Assembly: GCA_022835595.1 (NCBI GenBank)
Contig: BQUP01000005.1
Span: 1,350,084-1,414,083 of the forward strand
Source: Cystobasidium ongulense
Taxonomy: Eukaryota; Basidiomycota; Cystobasidiomycetes; Cystobasidiales; Cystobasidiaceae
DNA length: 64,000 bases
Direction of reading: 5' to 3'
Every line of letters starts with the position of its first letter. The first letter of the stretch is position 1. This document shows positions 32,334 to 45,494 of the stretch, piece by piece. Below the pieces are notes generated by a model. That model saw nothing but the letters and a program-made list of their open reading frames with translations, had not been told where the DNA came from and did no database searches. The position numbers were made by a program, and so were the translations under genes.

Positions 32334-33402
32334 TCATGGATACAGTGTTTCTCCCTTTTTGTTTTTCACGTGCTTGAAGTAGTCTGGTGCTAAAGTCCCA
32401 TCCTTGCCTCTTGTTAATATAACTCCGTTTGCTGATTTTTCGAAAACGATGCCATCTTTTGGGTTTTGCGAATGATTCATACATATGTCAGTTTTGTGAT
32501 ACGTGCATACTCCTCGCTGATCTCAAATTTTGAGACTCACCCGCCATTGCCTTTGCTATGTCTATTTCGATAAATAAATCACACGTCGCTCGCATGCCTG
32601 TTTGGAAAGATTAGATTGGCGTAATTGCGGGCCACACTGAAGTATGAAAGGATGACTTACCGCTAATTACCCCATCTTGACCGTACAGCCCGGATGCACA
32701 ATGTATATGATGTCTGCTCATAACCTTGAGTCCTTCTTTGCCTGCGTAAGGTCGAAGTGGATGTCAGTCTAATGACGCGTACAACCGACATCTGATTGTA
32801 AATACTCACGAATGCTATCCCAATGCCGCTCAAAAGAACCATGAACGACAAGAGGCAGTTCATCCGCATTCTTGATAGTCACCAGTTCTAGATCTTCCAC
32901 AGCGAGTGAATGACCTTGATTAGCTCTTATCCACAATACACTTTCTCCTGTTTTAGGATCTAATTCCTCTTGTAAAGCGAATCTTTGTTTTGCATTTTCT
33001 GAAACTATTCTTTGTAATGTTGGCAGATCTACTTTTTCCTTTTGTAATTTTGGTCGTTTGAGCTGTCAAGCATAAAAATCACAGTTCTGCCTCAGCTATG
33101 GTCCTATATTTGCACTGGTTAGAGGGAAAGGCTCCAGCTAGACTAACCAGGTCATCAACTCTTACGAAACCATCAGGACGAAGTGTCAATGACTCTTTAG
33201 CGGCACCATGACGCAGTATATACGACAATGCTTTGCTGATTCGCACATCTGGCGTTTCCTCTCTGCGGCCATGTTGCCTTCTTGTACCAGAGGGTTTGTC
33301 AGATTTATTATTGTCCGAGCTTCCTGCTGCTGGCCTGGAGCTGCCTGGCTCAGAAGGACCAGCTTGTGAGAGACTTGAAGAGGGGACTGTCGAGTCAGTC
33401 AT
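32334..33402 (-). CDS. TPT1: tRNA 2'-phosphotransferase
   Basis: Exons on minus strand: 33402-33148, 33062-32810, 32741-32661, 32597-32541 and 32455-32334; 255 aa. Tpt1 removes the splice-junction 2'-phosphate from ligated tRNA using NAD+. Motifs: RISKALSYILRHGAAKESL, DGFVRVDDLL, QRFALQEE, then IRANQGHS, VVHGSFERHWDSI and GLKVMSRHHIHCASG. The C-terminal fold includes IEIDIAKAMA and a final FEKSANGVILTRG segment. The Arg, His, Arg and Arg catalytic set of the KptA/Tpt1 family can be matched to these motifs. About 75 N-terminal residues are Ser/Gly/Pro rich and not conserved. ATG at 33402 is the first Met of the frame. Confidence 0.93.
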
Positions 33403-34103
33403 CGTGTTTATCGTGTATGTGGTGTGTAGTATCGTCAAGAAGGCTACGCGAGCGAGCAATTGCAACGTGGAAAGCAAGCAGCGGCGAGACGGCACACGAC
33501 GGGTTAACGTGCTCTGAGATGGCAAGTCATTGCATACGAGCTACTGACAGTCAACTAACAGCTATGCATGCAATATACAACATGTACTACGAGGAATCTA
33601 CGACTGCTCCGTTTCTCCTGATTGCGTGGGAATAATTCGCAGCAGGAGAGCGGCCATGAAGACCGCACCAGTCGGGGAATGCACTACTACTGCTATCACT
33701 TTGTCAGTTGGAGATGCGAGACTGCAATGTATCGTGCCTGTGCCCTTCTCCTGTTCCTGCTTTGCTGCTGTATCTTGCTGTCCTGCTGGTCATGATGGAC
33801 GAGTATCCTAGCTGGCTGCCTCGACTGTGCTTTGCTCTAGATTAGACTGACTACTACCTCCTTGACCTTGTGGATGGATGACAATGCACTATTCGTGCAC
33901 TACCGCGATGAGCAGAGTCAAGCAGGCTGCTGAGGGTCTCGAAGAATAATAAGAGGATGATCGCGCTCCATCTTCAAGGAACCCTGCATATCCATCACTT
34001 TTCCTCTTTCTTTCTCTCTCTTCCCTTCTCACACTGTCAAGCACCGTGTACCTGCTGCTGGAGGAGAGCAGAGCAGTCAGCTACTCCCTGCTGAGCCGCA
34101 GCA
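33403..34103. other. Divergent promoter region TPT1-PMT4
   Basis: 700 bp between divergent start codons. A pyrimidine-rich tract at about 33990-34035 lies just upstream of PMT4 and probably marks its core promoter. No gene seen. Confidence 0.45.
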
Positions 34104-37100
34104 ATGGCCACGCTCACCCAGCCGACCCAGCGACGCGGCAAGAGTGTCCAGTATGGCCATGGCGACAACGACGACGACGAGCAGGCCGTCAACACTGCCG
34201 CTCCAGCTGGCACGCGTGTGGATGTAGTGGACACAGACGACCAGGTCCACATGCAGCAGCGCCCTGCAAAGAGCCACCTGAGCGATCCATACGCCCATCT
34301 CGACGATCCACGGATGGGCAGCAAGGGCGACTTGTACACGCTCCCATCCACGAATGGAGGAAAGGTGGGCTGTCAATCAGTCTTTGCACTTGCCCTGGAG
34401 CTGATTTTATCCTCCAGGGCATCCTCCACGAACAAGCGGACTCGTCAAGTCTCTCCTCACACTTTGAGCTCTTCGTCTATGCCGCAATCGCCCTGCTGGC
34501 TGCCGCTGTCCGCTTCTACAAGATATGGCATCCAGCCCAGGTTGTGTGAGGGAAACCACTTATCAAACCACTCCCACTATCTACCAGACTGATTACCCCT
34601 TGTGTCATTGTAGCTTCGACGAGGTCAGATCCTTTCAAGCTTAACAAACACGTGTCGCTAATACTAACCAACCCAATGATACCCAGGTCCACTTTGGCAA
34701 GTTCGCATCGTATTATATAAGAAGAGAATACTTCTTCGATGTTCATCCACCACTAGCCAAGCTCTTGCTCGGCTTCCAAGGCTGGCTGATAGGCTACGAC
34801 GGTTCATTTGAATTCGAGAATATAGGAGACGATTACCATAAGAATAATGTCCCTTATATCGGTCTACGAGCTTTACCTGCTATCATGGGCAGCTTGACTC
34901 CTCCTGTCATCTATGGTATCATGAGAGAAAGCGGGTTCCCTAGAATAGTAGCCATCCTCTCTGCTATGCTTATTGTATTTGGTGAGTGCATTTCTTACTG
35001 TAGACCAGCTCCAAAGAGTCTTAACTGATAAACCTGCTTGTATTTGTCAGATAACGCACACGTCACTCAAACTCGTCTCATCCTTCTAGATGCTCAAATG
35101 CTCTTCTTCCAAGCATGCGCGATATACACCTATGTCCGCTTTTCTAAGCTCCGGTATCGGTAAGTCCAGTCCACGTCCATCTATCAGCCAACGTGAGGTA
35201 CGAGAAAGGCTGACTGTCTGTTCCATTGACTGAAAAAGCGAATTTACTACAGAATGGTGGACGTGGCTCATTGCAACCGGGGTTTGTCTAGCCCTCAATA
35301 TAAGTTGCAAGATGGTCGGGCTGTTCATGTTCTGCACAATTGGGGCGGCCGTATGCATTGATCTATGGAATATACTCGACATCCGAAAAGGCTATTCTAT
35401 GGTGAGCGCTTTCCCTCTTCCTCTGAGTAATCTCAGCACAATCCACATGGCAGAGCTAAGAATGTTTAATTTTTATTGCTGTACCTAGAAACACGTCACC
35501 AGACATTTCTTGGCTAGAGCTTTTGCTCTCATTCTTGTTCCAGCGATTGTATACATGTTCTGGTTCTGGGTTCACTTTAAAGTGCTAGCGTACTCTGGTA
35601 CAGGAGACGACTTTATGAGTCCTGCTTTCCAAGAGACGCTCATTGGTAGTCCTTTGACTGTCGATGCAGAAGGTGCGTCTACACTTTTGTGCCTGATGAT
35701 AGACATCAACTATTGACATCAACCGCTTTCGCTACTTGCAGAAATCCGCTACTTTGATACAGTCACATTACGCCACCGCCAAACAAAGGCCTTCTTGCAC
35801 TCCCATCCCGACAAGTATCCTCAGACATACGAAGATGGTCGAATCAGTAGTCAAGGACAGCAAGTTACAGGATATCCGTTTAACGATACGAACAATCACT
35901 GGATCATTGAGCCTACGAAGGAGATTCCAGATCACGGACGAGGTAGAGTCGTTCGGCATAAGGACGTGATCCGCCTCCTGCACGTCAACACTCAAACCTA
36001 CCTCCTCACACATGACGTAGCGTGCCCTTTAATGGCTACGAATGAAGAATTTACAACATGGCCCAAGGATGATAATTCACGTTACAATGATACTACTTTC
36101 AGATTGGAAATCGATGACGCTCATAATGGTCAACAGTGGAAGACTAAATCTGGTCATTTCATGTTGGTCCATGTCCCGACTCGGGTCGCTATGTGGACTA
36201 GAGCTACTCCAGTACTACCAGATTGGGGTTTCAAACAGCAGGAGATTAACGGTCATAAGAATCTGCACGATCTTACGAATCTGTGGTATGCGGATGAGAT
36301 CATAAAAAATATAGGTAAGTGTCTACGAATTACCGCTTCGGTTCAAGTTCGGGTTCTATTGCAGTTCACTGACGACTTTCGTGTGGGTGTAGAAAAACCA
36401 GATCCATTACATCCAGTGGTTGAAAAACCAAAAACAGTCAAACATTTGAATTTCTTCCGTAAATTCTTCGAACTTCAGATCCTCATGATACAACATAATG
36501 CAGGATTAACAGATAGTCACCCTTACGCATCTGGTCCTATCAACTGGCCTTTCTTACTTTCTGGTATTTCATTCTGGACAAGTTCTGGTGGAGAAAGGGA
36601 ACAGATATATTTGATTGGAAATGTAGTCGATTGGTGGTTCTGTATACTCGCCCTGTCTGTGTTCGTGGGTATACTCGGAGCGGAACAAATCGCACGGAGG
36701 AGAGGTATCCAGGCTGTTCCTGAACGTGAGTGCTTTGTTTGTGGGTTTCCCAAGGCTCGTCATGGCCGAAGAGCTGAAGTGCGTTAAACCATCAGACGTA
36801 CGCAATCGCCTGTATAATACTGGAGGGTTTTTCCTCCTCGGCTGGTTCTTCCACTATGCTCCTTTCTGGACCATGAACCGACAGCTGTTCTTGCACCAGT
36901 GAGTTCGGCTCGTTCAGAGCCATAGTAATGGAGACTGACTTCCATCGGACAGCTACCTACCAGCACACCTCATCTCAACCTTGGTAGCAGGTGTCGCGTT
37001 CAACTTTATCTTTAGCGAGACAGTCAATTATCCTATCTCAATAGCCGGGCCGACGACACGCCGAAGACCACGCACAAAAGCAGAAGTACCATTAAAAATG

Positions 37101-37247
37101 GTCATTGCCGCAATTATCATCATTCTAGCAGTGATAGCGGGCTTCATATACCTCAGTCCTTTGACATATGGATCACCAGGTTTGGACGTAGCGGGTGTGA
37201 ATAGAAGGAGAATACTGGATTCTTGGACTTTGCATTTCGCAAAATAG
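34104..37247 (+). CDS. PMT4: Protein O-mannosyltransferase, Pmt4 subfamily
   Basis: Eleven exons: 34104-34364, 34418-34545, 34614-34623, 34687-34981, 35051-35159, 35239-35401, 35489-35672, 35742-36314, 36393-36725, 36796-36898 and 36953-37247; 817 aa. ER multi-pass enzyme that moves mannose from Dol-P-Man to Ser/Thr (GT39). The first luminal loop has VVFDEVHFGKFAS with the essential Asp-Glu, then YFFDVHPPLAKLL. The FMSPAFQETLIG and DGRISSQGQQVTGYP segments fit the Pmt4 branch, followed by MIR repeats. The C-terminal half has further TM helices and RQLFLHHYLPAHL. Exon 3 is only 10 nt and codes the FDE of the active-site loop. The N-terminal 100 residues are acidic and cytosolic. Confidence 0.95.
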
Positions 37248-37353
37248 AAGGAAATATGATTTGACTAGGTTTTATGTCTAGTCAGAAGTCCGCAGTATTC
37301 TATGAGCAATACAATCAATTATATAGCTACATCCGATCTCATCGGTATTCATT

Positions 37354-40300
37354 TCACTTTGACTGAGCACTGATTGAAGGGTCTTGACTGGATCGCAACT
37401 TCAATCGGGAGAGAAGCTGGTCTATCTGCAACGTTTGCAGGGCATGATGTCAGTTTTTCCACCCATGGTACAGATACCTGTACTTACTTGGTCTTCTTGC
37501 GCATTAATTGTACCTTCTTGATTACCGTCTGCTTCCTTATTTCCGGACTTGGCTATGGCACTTCTCAATTCATGAATCAGCGCAACCCGTCCCTGAGAGG
37601 TCTCATTTTCAATAGCTTGAAGTGCATTCACGACGCTAGTCTGCACTTTACTGTTCTTGCTATTCTTGTAGACGGTGATAAGGCTTTGGATGATGGACGA
37701 ATCGGCCAAATTCGCAGTAATGAGCTTTTTCATGGCTGCAGCGGCGTTCCATTGTGCCTGTGCGGACCAGGTTCCGTATTACATCTCTATCACAATGCAA
37801 TAAATACGTTTCTGAGGCTCTCACCTTAGGTGATCCGGAGATAAGTACACTTCTCAAGGCAGCGCGACCTTTTTCGAGCGTGTCTGCATCGTGTGATGGC
37901 ATAGTGCACAGCAAAGTGCCAGTGAGGCGTATAGAGCTTGTGCGGATCTGTGCCAGTGCGGATCAGCCAGCTTTAATAACACGCGTGTGGGTCTGGAGGT
38001 CTGACTCACCATTTCTGCATCGCGACTGGCGCCCTCAGCGTTGATGTGCTCGATGGCAAGTTCTAGAATATGCCGTAGAAGCATAGTACACAAACTGTCA
38101 TCATAATTGAGGCGATTAGCTAAGCCACTTGGCAACTTCCGAACTGCTTACCTATCGAGAGGAACGCTATCTACGACGTTGGCGAGATTCCAGTAGGCCT
38201 CAGCACGGACTGCCGTTGAAGTGGCGTTCGAGGTGCCAGTGATGAGAATTCCGAGACATTCCCTTCTCCGTATAGCATTCTGGCCGGCATTTATAGTCGA
38301 CAGTAGCAGAACGCCCAATGACCTCATCGCCATGATACGGGCATCTCTATTATTCTCCTTCGCAAGTGAGGCAAGCACTTCTACTATGTCGTCGAGATGC
38401 TTCACTAGAATGCTCGGAATCGTAACCAGCAAGGCTACCAGCTTGCTTTTGATAATAAGAGAGTCGATTTCAGCTGTCTGGACTAGCAAATCACGTAACA
38501 CTATGTGCAGATGTTCAACGCCTGGGCTATTGACCAGTAACAACAAACACTCGAGTTGCTGCTCTTGTACTTCTGTTGAGCATGTCATGAACTGAATCTG
38601 GATGACCTCAAGAAGATCGTTCATTGTGCTGCTTATGATTCGGCTGGAGATTGACAGGCGGAGTAGATCGGTGAGTAGGGACCAAAGCTGAGTTCGGGAA
38701 GGAGTAAGATCGCACGGTGTGAATGCACGTAATCGCTCAAAAACGTCTTCAAGCGTCTTGCATACTAATTTGCCTGTGGATTCGCACAGCGTAAAGGTTG
38801 TTGTCTGTGTATTCGCAGCTGATTTCAATAAGCTCGACATCGCTTCCAGGCCCCTCAAATCGTTTGTGGAGGAAAGGTTTTCCAGTGTGAGAGATATCAG
38901 ATAATCCAGATGAGGGTATTTGAGCCGATCATAGGGTGAATTTGCAATTACAGCACTTGCAAGCTGCAAAGCGGCAATTTGTGAATCTTTGGCTTGAAGT
39001 AGAGTAAAGCAAGTACGTAGCAACTCTACCGTTTGAAAATTGAGATCATTCGATATATCTGCCAGAGTCTGGGACAAAGGCGTAAACGCGAGAGGTGTCT
39101 TGCTTTCTCTGGCTAGATCGAGGTAGCCTTTCGAACTTGCCAACATTGCCCTTGTCGTTTGCATTGCTTGTAAACGGACAGCAAGGGACAAATCGTGGCG
39201 AGCTAGAAAAGGTAGAGATGGGTTTGCAGCGGGACCAAAAAATGAGGGCCAGTATGGGTGCAGTGCTCGCGTGTCTAGCTTGGCCAGTGCAGCTAGAACC
39301 CGCAGGCTTTCAAGTCGTACAGAGGCCCTATCACGAATGCTCGAATGCGAGGCATCCCCCTCTGAGGCTTCCGAATCAGAAGGAGCGTGCGATCTAGTGC
39401 TTCTTCGGCTGCTCATGCTGCTCATGCTGCTCATGCTGGGGCTCCTGCGTGCGGGTCGTCGGCTCGCGCTGGGGTGTGCTTCAAAGGCGAAGCTCCCCAT
39501 CGACCCAGAGCTAGGGATGGGAGCCTGAAGGCGAGCAGGTGGTGCCGCAGTCGGACGGTGACTAGTAACCTCAGCCCGACCTCGTGCGCCATGAAAGCAA
39601 GCTTCGGCAAGTCTCGTGACGATGGCCTCGAGGTCGTGCCTATCCGGCTTCTGTCCAGATCTAGAGATAGTCAAATCGAACGTCTTTAGACGAGATAGTA
39701 ATTGTTCGTCTTGTGCTATTGACAGTTTAGGTGATGGGGTGAAGAGTCTATATAGCTTATTGACAGAGTCCTCCGAGAGAGACCTTGCTTGCACATTGCT
39801 CAGTATAGCTATGAGGGTGCTGAATGCGTTTCGCAGGAGTACTTTGCTTGTATTTTCCCTTTGCAGTATTGATACAAGGGTATCGATGGCGGCTTGGGTA
39901 GTCTGCGCAACAAGTATCAGTATATCTGCGCTGGCGTGACGAGGCTTTGAGTGAGCTTGCGGACCTGGACATCTTGCTTCTGCGAGAACACCTCTTTAAG
40001 CTCGTACACGCTCTTGACGTCTGCATCTAGGCTGCTTGCATGTTCAGCAGCGTTAGAATCGAAGCGTTCTCCATTCGATATCATGGCAGTCGCCCAGGAC
40101 GGCGCGTAGAGTGACAGCGGAAGGCCGTCATCGTCATAAGCATGCTTGAGTCGTTGTGTCCATCTTGCCGTTGTTATGGGTAGATGCAATTGCCATGAGA
40201 ATAACCCAGCTAAATCATTTCCAATCCGAATGTTGTCGTCGTCCTTGTTCTTCTGGCAACGAACGACATCGACTTCGACTTCCACAATGGCACTAGCAAC

Positions 40301-40660
40301 TCGCTTCGCCAGCATGGCACGAACGACGCTCTCTCGCAGCCTCGCATCAACACTGCCATCGTTCTCAGGACCCTCCATTCTACGCTCGACGTCGCTGTCC
40401 GCAATTGGCCTCTCGAACATTTTCAGCAAAGCGTCAACAGCATCTACAATCAGATGCTTCACCGTCCCAGCCGCGTTCAGAAATGAGAGCAGACGAGGAC
40501 CTAATACCAGACGACCTGGTAGACGAGCTGCAAAGCTGCTGTCCAAGATCAAGGTGGGTTCGGCGTTTGGCTGCAAAAAGCTGGACTCGTGATTGACTAT
40601 GTATTCGCCCGACAATTGACAGTCGCGACGCAGCAGGATACGCAGGAAGCTTCCGAGCAT
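37354..40660 (-). CDS. HEAT-repeat protein, HEATR6-like
   Basis: Exons on minus strand: 40660-39965, 39902-38152, 38094-38010, 37947-37825, 37757-37488 and 37425-37354; 998 aa. The protein is almost entirely helical HEAT/armadillo repeats. The SSIRDRASVRLESLRVLAALAK segment, followed by TRALHPYWPSFFGP and then FTPLSQTLADISNDL, is the DUF4042 domain that defines HEATR6. The C-terminal part keeps the family's MIRTSSIRLTGTLL and SGSPKAQWNAAAAMKK segments; these fixed the phase of exons 4 and 5. Function is unknown in any organism in mechanistic terms. A Ser/Met-rich repeat interrupts the middle. The intron 1 donor is an unusual GTCCGC. Confidence 0.82.
39409..39435. repeat. 9-nt tandem repeat CTGCTCATG x3 in HEATR6-like gene
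   Basis: Three perfect units on the plus strand, encoding Met-Ser-Ser three times on the minus strand within a Ser/Arg-rich linker. Likely length-polymorphic, with no effect on the reading frame. Confidence 0.85.
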
Positions 40661-41816
40661 GTGAAGAGTTGGTTAACCACCTATCAGATGCAGTAAACTG
40701 TGCCCTTTCTCTTTGAGTAAGCCTTCCACACTGAACTTGAGCGAAGACGGCCTAATTTTGATTCAATCGTAGCTTTTGTCCGATGTGTTGTTGTACACTA
40801 CGCGAAGACTATGTATTCCTTATAATTACGAGGCCTCCCATTACCGTACACCGCAACACGATTGCGCAGGGTCTTGCGCCATCACTTGCAACCAAGTATT
40901 TTTATCCGGTCATCCAACCTCATCATCCAGCGTTGACAGCGATGCACGAGGATCTGCGGACACTGAACATGGGCTAGCATGCTCTCATCACACAGCTCAT
41001 GCTCGTCTATAGGACAAGCCAAGCGACTCCACATGCTACGGCGTCTGCACAGAACCTGAACGTTGTCCCAGTATCTGAACAATGCTTCCAGCACGAGGGA
41101 CCCTTTGGACACCGCGAGGAGAAGCAGAAGCGTTGACTGAAGTGACGCTCTGCAAGTAGCACATCTACGAGGCACGTTCATTGGTATTCTTCCACTCCAG
41201 CACGTTGGCTGAGCGGGAAGTGTGTCATTTATCAACTTCGCGAGGTGCGACGGGGGGGATATGAAAAGTCATGATCGAGCGCTGGAAGGACCACGCCTGG
41301 CCGCATATTTGGATAGCGCGCAGAGTGACACACGTTTTCGCAGTCTATCGGTGCATTGAATGCCAAGAAATGATTGCCTAACGAGTGTCGCTAAAACGGG
41401 ATCCAGACTCGAAAATGCCAAGCCCGGAATGACACACCCATGCGATCGGTCCAGCGACGGGAAGATTTCAGTTGGCTGCAGTTTCCTCACTCACTTCAAC
41501 GATAGGTGAGCCTCGCGTCGCTCTAAAGCTAGAGTTGCACGTTCGTGAGATTGCTCGCTCCCTACCGGTCTGGCAACCGGCAAGACATCTCTCAAACGTG
41601 CAAGAAGAAAAAACGGACTTTCTTTCCATATGGCCCTCGCACAGCGCCCACAGGCGGTAGCAAGACTGAGACAGAGAGATGACACTTTCGAGGGAAAATG
41701 TCCCCTGCTTGCAATGACTCACTCCTTGTCACAACTTGCCTCTTGCTGCTTCCGACGGTCGAAATATTATCAGTTAACTAGCTACCCTCCTTCTACGACC
41801 ATTCTCACTGGCAAGC
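40661..41816. other. Intergenic region between divergent genes, no gene seen
   Basis: About 1.15 kb between the HEATR6-like and MFS start codons, one of the larger gaps in the window. Open frames up to about 117 codons exist on the minus strand but lack motifs and mix Cys/Trp/Arg as in non-coding sequence. Confidence 0.4.
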
Positions 41817-43830
41817 ATGGGCTACCTCGGTGAAGTATGGCGCTCCTACGAGCCAGAGCAGAGAAGGAACATCGGTATCTGTGAGTGTCGCCATTCGTCT
41901 ATCTTTTATTCACGGATTGCAGCAAGCTCACCGGATCTTGCATACAGACATCTTCGGTATCATGATGTACAAATTCGGCCTGGAATTCTTCAATGGTAGT
42001 ATCACTACTCTCGCCACTGATGTACGCTTCTTTAATTTGTCTTTAAGCCTTGGTGACCGCTATTAATTGATTCGCATATTCGATACTACACAGCGCTTCC
42101 GTGCTGAGAATGCCATCACCAAGCTTGGAGCTGCTCAGGGTCTCAATCAAGCTATGCAGTGTGTCGGTGCTATTCTCATCGCTCCACTGGTCAAGCAATT
42201 CCCTACACGGACAGTCCTCTCAGCCGCCGTCTTTTCCTTTGGTCTCATGACTGCCATCCTCCTCATTGTCGATGCCGCCACTGGTAAGTCTGAACACTTT
42301 TCACACTATACGAACCACATTACGAAGGCTGACGATTCTCACTTGAATTATCTAGGTGGACACGTTAGAACTGTTGGAGGACCCGTTACATACGGAAATT
42401 GGAATCCCAATGCTATTTTCCCTATTTGGGGTATTTCCGGTAAATTGATCCATAGCTCGAAACAATTATATCACACAGCTGACGTGAGTGTCTTCAGGTA
42501 TCGCCTACGGTATGGTTGAACTGATTCGAAGAGTCATGTTAGTCTTCTCTCATAATTCTACCGCTCGGACCAAGCTCCTGACTTGTTCTTCCCCCTGACA
42601 GCCCCTTGGATATCGTCGGTGGTGATGTAAACCGCCTCCGACGCATGGACGCTACCGTCCACGTCTTTTATGAAGTCGCTGGTACCGCTGGAGCCTTCGC
42701 CTCATCAGCCGCTATCTCCCGCTTCGGCAACAATTACTCGTACTTCATGAGTCCAGTCTTCATGACACTTGCAGCAGGCACTTGGATGTGGATCTCTGCT
42801 CTATCCTTTACCAAGCAACCCAAAAATGCTGAGATGGTCAATGAGGATGCAGCTCTCTCTGCCGTCGAGCGTGAACAAATGAAAAAGAAGGGATACTTAC
42901 ACGCCGTCTACGTCGGAGCTATCGGCTTCTTCAGATCTGTCTACGTCGGAGGAAAGCTCATCTTTGGCAACAGAGGATTCATCTGGTTATTCCCAGCTTA
43001 TTCGCTCGCTCTATATCTACATCGATTCTTGGAGTCTTCCCTCGCTCCTGCATATGCTAGACGAGTCCTCGGCACTTCTGCATGGTCGCAAATTATTGTC
43101 GGTGGATCCAACTTTGGTGAACTACTCGGTGCTTTGACTGTGTTCCTACTCTCAAACCGAGTCCCTACTCCCCTTCCTTGGTTACGACTTGATGCAATCG
43201 CATTGAACATCGTTTGGATCCTGCCTACTTTCTCGAGAATCGCGCAGAAAAACGTCAACTGGTGAGTAAATGTTACTCATCAAGCAGATCATCCGAATAC
43301 TAACCCATTTCATCAGGGCATGGTATACTGCGCTCTGTTTCCTTCCCATCTCATTCGGATGGGCTGCAGGAGATGTTTCCCTCGCTGCATACATTCAAAG
43401 CACGCTCTCCGAGATGGACCTTCCAGACCAGGGTGTTTCTCCTCTAGGAGCAGTCATGGCTTTCCTCTACGCTTCGTACATTGTCTTCAACGCAGTCCTA
43501 TCTTCCGTCCTCGGCAAAGTCATCGATCGTGACTTTGTGGCTACGAAGACTATCACAAACTCACTCCGACAAGTCGGTGGCATTCAATTTTCCGTATGCT
43601 GCGGTATTATTTTACTCGCTACCCTCGTACCAAAGGGTGCTTTCGCCTTCAACCCTAAACGACTCGATGGCCAAAAGCAAGACATCGACCCTCTTGACGG
43701 CGCTGTCCTCAAGCAGGGCGGAGTCACAGGCAGCGATGACGAGAAGGCTGAACGCAGCCCAACTGCAGACTACGGCGATGACGAGCTCAGCAAGCCAAAC
43801 TATCCTTCCAAAAACCAAAATATGGCTTAA
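41817..43830 (+). CDS. MFS transporter of unknown substrate
   Basis: Seven exons: 41817-41880, 41948-42021, 42094-42283, 42356-42439, 42498-42537, 42602-43261 and 43317-43830; 541 aa. About twelve TM segments are visible. Typical MFS turns are present, for example LIAPLVKQFPTRTVL between TM2 and TM3. YKFGLEFFNGSITTLATDRF and GMVELIRRVIP followed by DIVGG characterise a basidiomycete-common MFS group often annotated only as general substrate transporter. It has a short cytosolic N-terminus and an acidic, Pro/Ser-rich C-terminal tail. Likely a plasma-membrane or vacuolar carrier. No substrate can be assigned. Confidence 0.87.
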
Positions 43831-44404
43831 AGACAAAAGCATGATTCAATATCTTCCCTTTGGGCGAGTCTTTGCTCTAGCATGTATCCCACCTCACGTT
43901 CCTTCTAATATAGCTTCCCGTTAACTTGTAGATAGATCTTAATATGTGTATCGTTTGTGCTGCGTGCGTATGAGGGGAAATGGAATGTTTATCTGATGAT
44001 CGAGGGGCTATCAGCAATCGCTATCCACCTTCAGCTTCCTGCTTCACGACCTACTGACTAGCTGCACAACTACACTGTCTCGCTCTACATGCACTGCTAC
44101 ACGCACTCATGCTGGCTGGCTACTGAGGTTGCTGCAGTATTGTCTGCGCCAGGACAAATGACGTGCAGCAGCTCTTCGACTATCTGTGGCTGTGGGACCT
44201 CTCGCTTCAACTGCGCTTCAGGCCATTGAATGATGCAATGAAGGCGCTGCTGTCGGAGAGCAGATGACCTCTTCAGGCACTGTTGAGCTGGCATCTATCG
44301 CCTCTCTTGGCTATTGAAAGGCAAGCTTGGTCTTTGACCAAAACTGAAGCGATACGCCACTCTTGAACTACACTACACTACACAAGTTCCGGGCTAGCAA
44401 AACC
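43831..44404. other. Intergenic region, no gene seen
   Basis: 574 bp between tandem plus-strand genes. Short open frames only. Confidence 0.35.
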
Positions 44405-45116
44405 ATGAAGCTCTTTTCACTAATCAATGCATCTTCTGGCCTGACTCTAGCATCAATGCTGCACTTCAGCTTGGCTCTACCGACTGAACAGCTCCCGCAA
44501 GAGACGGAGCTAGTGAAAGCACTCTTGCCACAATGCAAGATGGAGACAGCGGCGCCGAATAACATAAGTTATAACATTCTTGTTTCATGGCAAGAAGTTG
44601 GTCAAGGAACTCCCGATGAGGTATCTACAATCTGTAAGTTGCCCATATGCATCTTTGGTCTGGGCTTTTTCTAGGTAAAAGTGCAGAGGTTGAAGATCCA
44701 TCGTTACAATATCCAGACGCCTCCCCTGACGGGACTAGTACTTCCTTCATACCCCCTGAACAAATACCCGTTCCAGCTGGATTGGACGCTCTTCTATTTA
44801 GTTTTAGGGTAGTAGACGGTCTAGTCGAACCATCAGCAGGAGCTCAATTTCGCATTACCGAAGATTTGGTTATGAATGTTGAGGAATATAGATCCGTAGG
44901 GCCATTCCCCATACAGCTTGGTTTGAAGGCAACAGCGGATGCCCTTCAAGGACCTCCTCCGCAAGAAATCCATTTCAAAGTTCAGCGAGGCGCTGACACC
45001 GGCACCGGCATACTCAGTAAGTTAACAGCAGATACCATCGATAGGAGATATAGGCTAATGATTGATGAATTGTTATGATAGAGATAGCAGACTGCCTGGA
45101 GCGTTCCGTAGTCTAA
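44405..45116 (+). CDS. Small predicted secreted protein, unknown
   Basis: Exons 44405-44633, 44675-45016 and 45082-45116; 201 aa. Residues 1-25 look like a signal peptide: basic start MKLF, hydrophobic LTLASMLHFSLAL and a possible cleavage before PTEQ. The mature part has few Cys (QCKM, STICKS and ADCLE) and is otherwise acidic with beta-prone segments such as LLFSFRVVDG. No known domain recognised. The third exon is inferred from a strong GTAAGT donor at 45017 and TAG acceptor at 45081. Without it the frame would stop at 45078. Sits upstream of another surface-type protein gene. Confidence 0.6.
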
Positions 45117-45494
45117 CGCGGACTCAGGCTGCCGCTCTTTGTTACGTTGCATAATTCAATACACACTCCCTCGTAAACCGCGGCTTTGTCAAGGGCTGTC
45201 ACTTGCTTCTTTCCAAACGTTATACTCACTGTCAGCATGCATCCATGATATGTCTGCTTGTCATTGCGTTGAATCAAGCATATGTATACATCCTAGTCTG
45301 TTCGACTTGCCTAGTAACTTTACCTTTCGTCTTCATGCTTATCTCGCACCGTCGGCTCACATCCTTTGCGGCGCGGTCACAAAGGCACCAAGGCTGCAAG
45401 TAGCGCATTCATCTGAAAAATCACGACGTGCCTGCACTAAGCCAACCAAGTCAGCCTCACGAAATCACATCTGTCCACGTATGGCCATCTCATA
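45117..45494. other. Intergenic region between two secreted-protein genes
   Basis: 378 bp, pyrimidine-rich, no coherent frame. Confidence 0.35.

Noticed and set aside
40882-41235. 117-codon minus-strand frame in the large intergenic gap
   Set aside because: Cys/Trp/Arg/Met-rich mixture without structure; no promoter or splice logic.
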